Origin: an uncultured Eubacteriales bacterium
GTDB taxonomy: Bacteria > Bacillota > Clostridia > Oscillospirales > CAG-272
Length of the DNA: 25,786 nucleotides
Assembly (NCBI GenBank): GCA_905205065.1
Contig: CAJLCI010000033.1
Span: 1 to 25,786, forward strand
Direction: 5' to 3'
In this document: one piece after another, positions 8,340-15,618 of the stretch
Position numbering within the stretch: the first letter of the stretch is position 1
Layout: every line of letters begins with the position of its first letter
The notes under the pieces: model-generated
The model's input: the letters and a program-made list of their open reading frames with translations, nothing else
Told to the model about the DNA's origin: nothing
Database searches by the model: none
Translations under genes and position numbers: made by a program

Positions 8340-8906
8340 TTAATCACTGTTCCACGGTACTATTTTGTCTCCGTAAACAAGAAAGCTTTGGCCGGAAATG
8401 TCTTTCATTGGCTTGTCCGAGACGGAATCGCTGTAAAAAGCTTCAATATTAATTTCAGGGCATTCTGTTTTAAACCTGCTCACTTTTTCTTTTCCATAAC
8501 AATTTTTTCCGTAAAATATTCCGCTGCTTTTATTGCAGGGAGAAGCAATGATTAAATTAATGTCGAGAAGATTTTTAAGAGGATTTAATAAAAAGTCCGG
8601 CGATGCCGATATGATTATATCCGTATTGGATTTTTGAGCAATATACCAAGGTTTGATTTTTGAAAAACTCTGTTTCCAAAATTCCAAAACCTCGCGGTCG
8701 ACGTCTTTTAGCCCTTTGACAAATGAAAAGAACGCACTTTTACCTTTTTCTTTATTTATGAGCTTTAACTTCATTAGAATAAATCCAATTGACTGAAGAG
8801 GAAAGAATCTTATTAAAGATTTATGATTCTTTAACGAAAATAAAAAAAAATCTATTGAACTGTCTCCGTCATAAACTGTATTATCAAAATCATACACTTT
8901 GGCCAT
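8340..8906 (-). CDS. HAD-IB-like phosphatase
   Basis: Soluble protein of 188 residues from ATG 8906. A TTG two codons earlier (8912) is also possible, since AAAGGA lies 5 nt from the TTG and 11 nt from the ATG. Motif I is YDFDNTVYDGD with nucleophile Asp6 and acid/base Asp8. Motif II is IISASP, a lysine-containing region follows, and the metal-binding motif IV is YSDSVSDKPM. This is the phosphoserine-phosphatase-like (HAD-IB) group. It is the first gene after a consensus promoter and is followed by a glycosyltransferase and a phosphoribosyltransferase, so it probably removes the 5-phosphate from polyprenyl-phosphoribose, a step that HAD domains are known to accompany in other bacteria. The substrate is inferred from context only. 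Confidence 0.8.
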   Translation of the reverse strand: MAKVYDFDNTVYDGDSSIDFFLFSLKNHKSLIRFFPLQSIGFILMKLKLINKEKGKSAFFSFVKGLKDVDREVLEFWKQSFSKIKPWYIAQKSNTDIIISASPDFLLNPLKNLLDINLIIASPCNKSSGIFYGKNCYGKEKVSRFKTECPEINIEAFYSDSVSDKPMKDISGQSFLVYGDKIVPWNSD

Positions 8907-9033
8907 TAACAACTATTTCCTTTCGTGCCAATTACTGATTATAATCTGAAAGCAGAGAACTGCCGATAACATTATAAATACAGTGTTAGACAATATATAA
9001 GATATTCCAAAAAAATAAAATCTATACATCATA

Positions 9034-9062
9034 ATTATATCATATTGAATGCATTAAGTCAA
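9034..9062 (-). promoter_or_regulatory. Sigma-A promoter of the HAD-glycosyltransferase operon
   Basis: On the - strand a TTGACT -35 (9057-9062) and a perfect TATAAT -10 (9034-9039) are separated by exactly 17 bp. The transcript would start near 9027, leaving a leader of about 115 nt before the HAD start. It is placed directly after the infB terminator, so the two operons are transcribed separately. Confidence 0.8.
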
Positions 9063-9074
9063 TATCTGAATAAA

Positions 9075-9107
9075 TTCCCTGCGCTTAAAATCAAAAAGCG
9101 CAGGGAA
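9075..9107 (-). terminator. Terminator of the nusA-infB operon
   Basis: A perfect 12-bp inverted repeat, TTCCCTGCGCTT (9075-9086) with AAGCGCAGGGAA (9096-9107), has a 9-nt loop and lies about 45 bases after the infB stop. The downstream tract on the - strand is only TTTATT, so the U run is short but the stem is strong. Confidence 0.75.
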
Positions 9108-9149
9108 CTTCATAATACGTCTAAGGACAAACTATACCAAAAGTGATTT

Positions 9150-11924
9150 TTACTTTTTAACTTCTACCATTTCAAAGGCTTCCAGAACATCGTTTTCTCT
9201 GATGTCATTGAAATGTTCAAGCCCAATTCCGCATTCATACCCCTGTGCGACTTCGCGGACATCATCCTTGAAACGGCGGAGAGACGAGATTTTGTCTTCA
9301 AAAATCACAATTCCGTCACGCACAACGCGAATCTGCGCGCTTCTTACAATTTTTCCGTCCTGAATATAGCAGCCTGCTATAGTTCCGACATTGGGCACAT
9401 GAATAGCCTGACGAACTTCCGCGTGACCGAGCAGGCTTTCTTTGAAGGTCGGAGCAAGCATTCCTTTCATAGCGGCTTCCACTTCTTCAATGCATTCGTA
9501 AATAATTCTATATGTGCGTACATCGACTTTTTGTCTTTCTGAAGCATCTATTGCATTTTTGTCAGGGCGTACATTAAAGCCGATAATAATTGCATTCGAG
9601 GCTGCCGCAAACATTACATCGCCTTCGGTGATGCCGCCCACCGCAGAGTGGATTACCTTTACCTTTACTTCCTCGTTCGTAAGCTTCTCAAGAGATGCCT
9701 TTACAGCTTCTGCAGATCCGTCGACATCAGCTTTTACAATTATCTTGAGTTCCTTTACACCGTCTGATATCTGAGCGAACAGATCATCAAGGCTGACGGA
9801 TGAATTAGTTTTGAATGCCGCCTCTTTTTGCTTTGCCTTGCGCTGTATGGCAAGCTCTCTTGCCATACGTTCATTTTCTACAGCATTGAATTCATCTCCG
9901 GCAGTAGGCACTTCATCCAGACCGAATATTTCAACAGGTACCGAAGGACCCGCCTTTTTGACAGACTTTCCTTTATCGTCGGTCATAGCGCGCACTCTTC
10001 CTACTGCGGTTCCGGCTATTACAACGTCTCCCGCGAAGAGAGTGCCGTTCTGAACAAGAACAGTAGCTACAGGACCTCTTCCTTTATCCAATTTGGATTC
10101 AATTATGATACCTTTCGCATGTCTGTCTGGATTAGCTTTATATTCCTTAACCTCAGCTATAAGCAAAATACTTTCAAGAAGCTCGTCGATTCCCATTCCG
10201 GTATGCGCCGACACAGGTATACACATTACATCGCCGCCCCAGCTTTCAGGTATCAGCTCATACTTTGTAAGCTCCTGAAGAACCGCATCCGGATTTGCGC
10301 CGTGCTTATCCATTTTATTTATTGCAACAATTATCTCCAGCCCGGCGTCCTTGGCATGATTGATTGCCTCGACCGTCTGAGGCATAATTCCATCGTCAGC
10401 AGCCACTACAAGTATTGCAATGTCGGTCGCCTTGGCGCCTCTCGCACGCATTGCGGTAAACGCGGCGTGTCCGGGCGTATCCAGAAACGTTATATCCTTG
10501 CCGTTTATATTTACTCTGTAAGCTCCGATATGCTGCGTAATTCCGCCGGCTTCATCGGCTGTAACATTTGAATGCCTGATTTTATCAAGTAATGAAGTTT
10601 TACCGTGGTCAACATGTCCCATTACTACAACTACAGGCGCGCGTTCAGTCAGATTCTCATCCTTGTCTTCCGTCTCGTCAAAAAGCTTTTCCTCGATTGT
10701 TACGACTACCTCTTTGGTTGCTTTTGCGCCGAGATCTTCAGCGATATATAGCGCGGTATCAAAATCAAGCGTCTGAGTAACATTTGCCATAACTCCTGCC
10801 GCCATCAGTCTCTTTATAACCTCTGTAGCGGTGACTTTTAAGCGTGAGGCAAGCTCACGTACTGAAATTTCATCCGGAATTGTAATCTGAAGCGGAGTCT
10901 TTTTTGATCTTTCAATCATTTCTTGTTTGCGTTGTCTCTCCTGAGCAAGTCTTTCCCGGTTGTTTCCGCGCCAGTTATCACGCCCGCGCCCCTGAGGCTT
11001 TTTAAATTTCTTTCCGTCTGCAGTACTGCTAACGGTTTTCTTCTTTCCATTTGCCGCATCTGCCGCAATACGATCAAGCTTTTCATCATATTTGGAAAGA
11101 TCAACAGTAGACGTTCTGGTATCTACAATTCTTGTTTTCTTAGCACCGGAAGGTGACTTTTCGCTTATAACGGTAGTCATCTGTTCATCCTTCGGACGTG
11201 GTGACGGCTGAATTACCTGCTGATGCTGTTTCTGCTTCTGCGCCGTATTCGGCTGTTTCTGCTTAGGTTTCTGCTGGCTCAGATTCGGGCGAGGCGCTTC
11301 GTGAAGCTGATTCATTCTTTCGCTTCTATGCACAGGTTTTGAAGGCACAGGTTTTGAAGCCGTTTTTTCCTGACTTATACTAACAGTTCCGGTTCCTGAA
11401 TCGTTACTTCTTGTTGGTTTATCTTTAGAAATATTCTGAGCGCTCTTCTTAGTGTCTGTTTTACCGCCGACTTTAGAATGGATCTCAGAATCAACTTTAG
11501 AATCAACATTAAGGTCGTTTTTCAATCCGGTCCGGGCATTATTTTTACCCTCTGTTTCGGCAGCTTTGCCACCGGATGTAACAACTGAAGTCTCTGAAGC
11601 CGCTTTAGCCGTATCTTTTGAATCTGTTTTACTTTCGTCCTTATCCTTTTTATCGGCTTTACTGGCGCTTTTACCGCCGGCTTTAGATGCGACAGTCTTT
11701 TCCGGAACTTTAATTGTAATTTTACCGCCGAGATAATCATCAATGGAGTCAATCTGATTTTCAGATGTCAGCTTATCGATAAGATAACCGAATTCATCCG
11801 GAGAAACAGTACCCATATGAGTATGTCCCGAGTCCTTATCCGGAAGCATATCGGCGAGTTGTTTACTTTTGAGATTAAGATCCCGTGCAAGATTCATCAT
11901 GCGGTATTTTTGACCTGATATCAT
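9150..11924 (-). CDS. infB: Translation initiation factor IF-2
   Basis: GTPase of 924 residues that places initiator fMet-tRNA on the 30S subunit and promotes subunit joining. A small N-terminal IF2_N-like segment (about 1-70) is followed by a long low-complexity Lys/Ser/Asp/Thr/Gln-rich linker (about 75-340). A second IF2_N domain covers about 350-400. The G domain has G1 GHVDHGKT (436-443), switch region GGITQHIG, G3 DTPGH (482-486), G4 NKMD (536-539) and G5 SAHTG (572-576). The C-terminal domains are complete up to EMVEVKK. GGAGGT lies 10 nt before the ATG and is itself part of the last codons of ylxQ. Its GTPase core is typical. Unlike the common order, no rbfA follows; a terminator does. 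Confidence 0.98.
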   Translation of the reverse strand: MISGQKYRMMNLARDLNLKSKQLADMLPDKDSGHTHMGTVSPDEFGYLIDKLTSENQIDSIDDYLGGKITIKVPEKTVASKAGGKSASKADKKDKDESKTDSKDTAKAASETSVVTSGGKAAETEGKNNARTGLKNDLNVDSKVDSEIHSKVGGKTDTKKSAQNISKDKPTRSNDSGTGTVSISQEKTASKPVPSKPVHRSERMNQLHEAPRPNLSQQKPKQKQPNTAQKQKQHQQVIQPSPRPKDEQMTTVISEKSPSGAKKTRIVDTRTSTVDLSKYDEKLDRIAADAANGKKKTVSSTADGKKFKKPQGRGRDNWRGNNRERLAQERQRKQEMIERSKKTPLQITIPDEISVRELASRLKVTATEVIKRLMAAGVMANVTQTLDFDTALYIAEDLGAKATKEVVVTIEEKLFDETEDKDENLTERAPVVVVMGHVDHGKTSLLDKIRHSNVTADEAGGITQHIGAYRVNINGKDITFLDTPGHAAFTAMRARGAKATDIAILVVAADDGIMPQTVEAINHAKDAGLEIIVAINKMDKHGANPDAVLQELTKYELIPESWGGDVMCIPVSAHTGMGIDELLESILLIAEVKEYKANPDRHAKGIIIESKLDKGRGPVATVLVQNGTLFAGDVVIAGTAVGRVRAMTDDKGKSVKKAGPSVPVEIFGLDEVPTAGDEFNAVENERMARELAIQRKAKQKEAAFKTNSSVSLDDLFAQISDGVKELKIIVKADVDGSAEAVKASLEKLTNEEVKVKVIHSAVGGITEGDVMFAAASNAIIIGFNVRPDKNAIDASERQKVDVRTYRIIYECIEEVEAAMKGMLAPTFKESLLGHAEVRQAIHVPNVGTIAGCYIQDGKIVRSAQIRVVRDGIVIFEDKISSLRRFKDDVREVAQGYECGIGLEHFNDIRENDVLEAFEMVEVKK

Positions 11925-11925
11925 T

Positions 11926-12297
11926 CTATATTGTACCTCCCGCGTCTGTGCGTGTGTTATTTAAATTTGTTTCTGTATCATTTATTTGTATGCAGAGATC
12001 TGCAATTGCGTTTGAAAAGTTTTCATTTTCGGTTGCCGTGACACTAATGTCGTATTTTTTTCCTACGCATTGGGCAAGTTCCCATTTATTAAGTCCGGTA
12101 TCATAAAACTCGGCGTTGTATACCGTACAGTATTTGTGTATTCGTTTCAGAGTGTTTGCCGATGCGTCGGAAGCTGTAAAAACAACACTGCACTTACCGC
12201 ACCTAACCGCTTCCGAAACGGGTTCTGTTCCGAATATGAGGCTTCCGGCTTTGCTTGCAAGACCTAACATACCCTTGAGTCTTTCGATGCTATTCAT
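11926..12297 (-). CDS. ylxQ: YlxQ, L7Ae-family RNA-binding protein
   Basis: A 123-residue L7Ae/L30e-like protein. The N-terminal stretch LKGMLGLASKAGSLIFG is the family's kink-turn-binding signature, with Lys16 in GLASKAG. A hydrophobic strand VVFTASDAS and the helix ending in ELAQCVGKK follow. The last 25 residues are polar and probably disordered. The gene overlaps the end of ylxR by 8 bases and has no clear ribosome binding site, so translation is probably coupled. Its stop lies one base from the infB start. YlxQ sits between ylxR and infB in many Bacillota; its precise role in ribosome or RNA metabolism is not settled. Confidence 0.9.
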   Translation of the reverse strand: MNSIERLKGMLGLASKAGSLIFGTEPVSEAVRCGKCSVVFTASDASANTLKRIHKYCTVYNAEFYDTGLNKWELAQCVGKKYDISVTATENENFSNAIADLCIQINDTETNLNNTRTDAGGTI

Positions 12298-12592
12298 TTT
12301 TTACAAACTCGGCTTCAATGGCATCATAAATCTCGTTTGAAATTTCACACGCGAGATTTTTTTCAAGCCGATGAGACTTTCTTGCCTTTTTAAGGCATTC
12401 GGCATTGGGACAGATATAAGCTCCGCGTCCGGCCTTCTTTCCGGTTTTATCAACCGAAACGGTCATATCCGGTGATCGCACAATTCTGAGAAGCTCCTGC
12501 TTGCTTTTTCCCTCGCCGCAGCCGATGCATTTTCGTTCAGGTATTTTTCGTTTTGCTTTTTTTGACGCCTGCAAGCCTTTCTTCGCCTCCAT
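12290..12592 (-). CDS. ylxR: YlxR (RnpM) RNA-binding protein, DUF448
   Basis: A 100-residue basic protein. It carries the family core: RKCIGCGEGKSKQELLRIV, then GRGAYIC (55-61) and a second Cys at 66, giving four cysteines (22, 25, 61, 66) that could bind metal. YlxR binds RNA and has been described as a modulator of RNase P (RnpM). The annotated ATG at 12592 has a purine run directly against it with almost no spacing. A TTG at 12574 is 11 nt after GGAGG and would give a shorter N-terminus closer to homologues, so the start is uncertain. It lies between nusA and ylxQ, the usual position. Confidence 0.92.
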   Translation of the reverse strand: MEAKKGLQASKKAKRKIPERKCIGCGEGKSKQELLRIVRSPDMTVSVDKTGKKAGRGAYICPNAECLKKARKSHRLEKNLACEISNEIYDAIEAEFVKNE

Positions 12593-12683
12593 TCTCCGAG
12601 AATCAACATACTGTCTTGTTTTTCTCCGCTCTGACGACAGTATAAACAGATTAAGTATTGTACACTTATTAATTATATGATTT

Positions 12684-13709
12684 TTACTGCGCTTTTATAT
12701 CAATTTTATATCCGGTCAGACGCGCCGCAAGACGCGCGTTCTGGCCTTCCTTTCCGATTGCAAGCGAAAGCTGTTCGGGATCGACATAAACTGTGGCAGA
12801 GCGGTCATCTCCTATTACTACGCTGCGTATAGCCGCCGGAGCAAGTGCCGATGAGATATACTCGGCGGGATCGTCGCTGTATTTTACCACATCTATTTTT
12901 TCTCCCGAAAGTTCTTCCGTTATGTCTGCTATTCTGGTGCCGTGCGTTCCTATACATGCCCCTATTGGATCAACATTCGGATCTCTGCTTGAAACAGCCA
13001 TTTTTGTCCTTGAGCCGGCTTCGCGCATAATATTTTCAATCACGACAGTACCGTTTTGAATTTCAGGAACCTCAAGCTCAAAAAGGCGTTTGACAAGCCC
13101 GGAATGAGTTCTTGAAAGGGTAACCAGCGGACCGCGTGTTTCTCTGCGTACTTCAATCACATAAACCTTGATTTTATCGCCTTCGTGATAAACCTCGCCC
13201 GGAATCTGTTCCTCCTTAAGCATTGCGACCCTGCTTGTTCCCGTATCTACTATAACGGCTCCGTTCTGCGTTGCGGTACGGTATACGGTAGCTGTTATGA
13301 TTTCTTCCTTTTTATTTTCATACTGTTCGATAAGCATTCCGCGCTCCGCTTCGCGGATTCCCTGAATTATCACCTGTTTTGCGGTCTGTGCGCTGATACG
13401 GCTGAATTTTTTCAGCGGCAGCTCGGTTTCGCAGACTCCTCCGAGAACGTATCTTGCATTGATTTTTTTTGCATCTTCAACAGAGATTTGCAGATCGGGG
13501 TTTTCAACTGTTTCGACAATATCCCTCAGTTCGAGAACCTTGACGTCCTTTTTATCGGGGTCTATAACCACCCGTACGTTTCCATTGCCGTTTTTTTCTC
13601 GTTTATATGCGTTTGTAAGCGCAGTTTCCACGCGCTCCAATATCATTTCGGTAGGAATACCTTTTTGCTTTCCAAGCATATCAAGAGCTTTGAAAAATTC
13701 AACATTCAT
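12684..13709 (-). CDS. nusA: Transcription termination/antitermination factor NusA
   Basis: RNA polymerase-binding elongation factor of 341 residues, the short Bacillota form without the C-terminal acidic repeats of enterobacteria. The N-terminal polymerase-binding domain (about 1-125) is followed by an S1 domain (about 130-200, with GDKIKVYVIEV) and two KH domains. KH1 carries IGACIGTHGTRI near 240-252, and KH2 carries LAIGKEGQNARLAARL near 315-330. The protein ends TGYKIDIKAQ. GGAGGAAAG lies 12 nt before the ATG. It is the second gene after rimP with an 80-base gap. Confidence 0.97.
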   Translation of the reverse strand: MNVEFFKALDMLGKQKGIPTEMILERVETALTNAYKREKNGNGNVRVVIDPDKKDVKVLELRDIVETVENPDLQISVEDAKKINARYVLGGVCETELPLKKFSRISAQTAKQVIIQGIREAERGMLIEQYENKKEEIITATVYRTATQNGAVIVDTGTSRVAMLKEEQIPGEVYHEGDKIKVYVIEVRRETRGPLVTLSRTHSGLVKRLFELEVPEIQNGTVVIENIMREAGSRTKMAVSSRDPNVDPIGACIGTHGTRIADITEELSGEKIDVVKYSDDPAEYISSALAPAAIRSVVIGDDRSATVYVDPEQLSLAIGKEGQNARLAARLTGYKIDIKAQ

Positions 13710-13789
13710 TTCAGATATTTGCTTTCCTCCGGATCAAACCGGCAGGATTTTTCTCCTTTCATACGTATGAAGTAATAAAATGTATAAAC

Positions 13790-14287
13790 TCAGCTTCCGA
13801 AGTCAAAATAAAGATTTGTTCTCGACATGCTGCTCCAAGGAATTGTAATATCCCGGCCGCCGCATTCAATCGTAATGTCCTTAGATTCGGAATTGAAGGC
13901 TTTCAGTTTTCCTGTTAAACGTTTTTCGGCAGTCTCCGGAATTCCTTCGACGGCAGAGAAGAGCTTAATTGTAATGTATTCTCCTATACACGCTTCAAAA
14001 TGCCTCGGCGTTCTCAGCTGACGTTCAATTCCGGGAGACGAAACCTCAAGCATATAAGGCTCATCTATAGGATCCGCATCGTCCAGAATATTATTTACGG
14101 CTCTGCTTACTGTTTCACAGTCTTCTATATCTACAGCTTCGGAAGAGTCGATTGTAATGCGAAGATACATATCCGCCCCCTCCTTTACATATTCTACATC
14201 CCACAGTTCAAAACCGAGAGAGGCAACGGTCTCTGAAATAAGCCCGGTTACGACCGAGGCAGTATTTTTTGTCTTTTTTTCTGCCAT
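13790..14287 (-). CDS. rimP: Ribosome maturation factor RimP
   Basis: A 165-residue protein that assists 30S subunit assembly. The N-terminal alpha/beta domain shows FELWDVEYVKEGADMYLRI and the acidic DIEDCETVSRAV segment. The SSPGIERQL motif marks the domain boundary, and an SH3-like beta domain follows to the end. A GTG five codons earlier is open, but AAAGGA lies just 6 nt before ATG 14287, so that start is chosen. It is the first gene of the nusA-infB operon and follows an unusually long leader. Confidence 0.95.
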   Translation of the reverse strand: MAEKKTKNTASVVTGLISETVASLGFELWDVEYVKEGADMYLRITIDSSEAVDIEDCETVSRAVNNILDDADPIDEPYMLEVSSPGIERQLRTPRHFEACIGEYITIKLFSAVEGIPETAEKRLTGKLKAFNSESKDITIECGGRDITIPWSSMSRTNLYFDFGS

Positions 14288-14302
14288 TTCATATCCTTTC
14301 AC

Positions 14303-14800
14303 TTTTAATGTCTTTATGCGCTGCTGTACTCATATGCCGCATATCTAACGAATACTTCAAAAATAAGCATATCTCCATCATTAGGCGTCCCGACGGCAAC
14401 TTTTACCTCCGCCGGAAAAAGTTAGTAAAGACCGCCGCCCGCAAGGGCAAACGACTTACTCAATCGTTATACACTCAAGCATCTTTAAAAACTCAAACGT
14501 CTTTAAACTCGAACGCCTTAAACTCAAAAGCCTTACGTCTTAACACCTTACACTCGAACCCTTAAACTCAAAAACCTTACGCTTTAACGTCTTACACTCT
14601 AATCCTTAAACTCAAAAGCCTTACGCTTTAGCATCTTACACTTGAACTCTTAAACTTAAGCCTTACGATTCAACGCCTTACACTCGAACCCTAAAACTCA
14701 AAGACCTTACACTTTAACGCTTACAGTTAAACCCCTTAAAACTTGGGCGTCTTACAGACGGGAGCATCTTGCTTTTGCTTATGTTTTGCTTATAATAAAG
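14303..14800 (-). other. Long untranslated leader of the rimP-nusA-infB operon
   Basis: No gene is supported here. The stretch lies between the predicted transcript start near 14852 and rimP. It holds the 44-bp repeat array, the small GC-rich hairpin GCCC/GGGC in the 14430s-14440s, and an AT-rich end. Short ORFs exist on both strands but are repeat-derived or lack ribosome binding sites. All - strand frames through the array contain frequent TAA stops. Confidence 0.6.
14465..14750. repeat. Degenerate 44-bp tandem repeat array
   Basis: Clear copies lie at 14547-14590 (44 bp), 14591-14634 (44), 14635-14676 (42) and 14677-14719 (43). More diverged copies are at 14465-14500 and 14501-14546, and a partial one at 14720-14750. 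Each unit is itself built from three related blocks of 14-16 bp beginning CTTA or TTA (for example CTTACACTCGAACC), so the array looks like a repeat of repeats. It lies wholly inside the predicted leader of rimP. Confidence 0.85.
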
Positions 14801-14830
14801 ATTAAAGAGTAGGCGAACCTACTCTTTAAT
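14801..14830. repeat. 13-bp perfect inverted repeat, leader hairpin
   Basis: ATTAAAGAGTAGG (14801-14813) and its exact complement (14818-14830) enclose CGAA, which reads TTCG on the - strand. It falls about 22 nt after the predicted rimP transcript start. No run of T follows on either strand, so it is not a classical terminator. A 5-prime mRNA stabiliser or a protein-binding hairpin is more likely. Confidence 0.75.
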
Positions 14831-14858
14831 ATACAATTATTATATTAACGATATTAGT

Positions 14859-14887
14859 ATTATAACACATTATTTTTGAAAATGCAA
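14859..14887 (-). promoter_or_regulatory. Sigma-A promoter of rimP-nusA-infB
   Basis: On the - strand TTGCAT (14882-14887) and a perfect TATAAT (14859-14864) are separated by 17 bp. Transcription would start near 14852. No other strong promoter was seen between here and rimP, so the leader would be about 565 nt. Confidence 0.75.
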
Positions 14888-15014
14888 TAGTTTTTTCAAA
14901 AATAATTGTAATTACAGAACTTTTTAAAGTATATGGCATTATCAAGCGCGAAGTAATGCGAAAAACAGGTAAAAATGCACAGTCTTTATTCTGTTTCACA
15001 TTCACAAGCCGCTG

Positions 15015-15548
15015 TTACTCTCCGCTGTCGCTCTTATCCTTGTCACTGTCAATATTAGGCTGGATATCTGAGTCTGCCGTATTGTCATCGGAAAATTCAC
15101 TTTCAGCTGTTTCGGTAGCTGTAATCTCAACATACATATCCTCATCCTTATCCGAAGTATCTGCATCCGCGGAACCGGACTGACTCTCCGGCATCTTTGC
15201 GCCGCAGTGAGGGCAGAAAATATAATCAGAAGACACATTCCTGCCGCATCCGGGGCACTCGATATTACCTTCAATGCGGCTCAGCTCCTGCTTTATAGAA
15301 GCAATATCGCTCAGCTTCTGCGATATGCTCCTGCGAAGTTCTTCTATGTCGGCTTCTTCTCTCTCCTTTGCCTCCACGTCTGCCTGTTCTTCAGCGCAAT
15401 GCTGATAGCAAAGACAGCCCAGAGATCGATAAAGATCGGAAAGCTCATTGTTTGCCTTGCTAAGCTTAATTCGAAGCTCTGCAATATTTTTTGCGTTTCC
15501 AGCGTTCTTTTTTACGCTGTTCCATATGTTATCGATATTAATAGCCAT
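15015..15548 (-). CDS. Zinc-ribbon protein with coiled coil and acidic tail
   Basis: A 177-residue protein of unknown function. The N-terminal half (about 20-95) is helical and charged, consistent with a coiled coil. A zinc ribbon follows with CPGC at 98-101 and CPHC at 112-115, the common form of zinc_ribbon_2. The last 60 residues are highly acidic and Ser/Asp/Glu-rich, likely disordered. AGGAGG lies 8 nt before ATG 15548; an upstream in-frame start at 15584 is disfavoured because it would bury this site. It follows the isomerase gene by about 70 bases on the same strand and may be cotranscribed. No signal peptide or membrane helix is seen, so it probably acts in the cytoplasm. Confidence 0.75.
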   Translation of the reverse strand: MAINIDNIWNSVKKNAGNAKNIAELRIKLSKANNELSDLYRSLGCLCYQHCAEEQADVEAKEREEADIEELRRSISQKLSDIASIKQELSRIEGNIECPGCGRNVSSDYIFCPHCGAKMPESQSGSADADTSDKDEDMYVEITATETAESEFSDDNTADSDIQPNIDSDKDKSDSGE

Positions 15549-15618
15549 GTCATCTTCCTCCTGTGTCTGAAAAAATTTCGGCAAGAGCTGACAGCCCTTG
15601 ATTCAAGATTTGGTTACA

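Noticed and set aside
9828..10571. 247-codon + strand ORF inside infB.
   Set aside because: It is the antisense shadow of the conserved IF-2 GTPase region and has no protein-like motif of its own.
12608..12643. ATACTGTC/GACAGTAT inverted repeat between nusA and ylxR as a terminator.
   Set aside because: The loop is about 20 nt, no T run follows, and the genes on both sides form one conserved operon.
13706..13762. 18-codon - strand ORF overlapping the nusA start as ATGA.
   Set aside because: No ribosome binding site, and its body is mainly the nusA ribosome binding region. Chance is the simplest explanation.
14289..14378. 29-codon - strand ORF ending just before the rimP ATG.
   Set aside because: No ribosome binding site at its start, and rimP has its own good AAAGGA site. 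A short open stretch is expected by chance.
14269..14565. 98-codon + strand ORF through the rimP start region and repeat array.
   Set aside because: Its second half is translated tandem repeat, it lies antisense to the rimP leader and start, and no ribosome binding site or family match is visible.
14547..14719. tRNA T-loop-like words (GGGTTCGAGT on the - strand) recurring in the repeat array.
   Set aside because: No acceptor, D or anticodon arms can be drawn around them. The resemblance is a by-product of the repeat unit.
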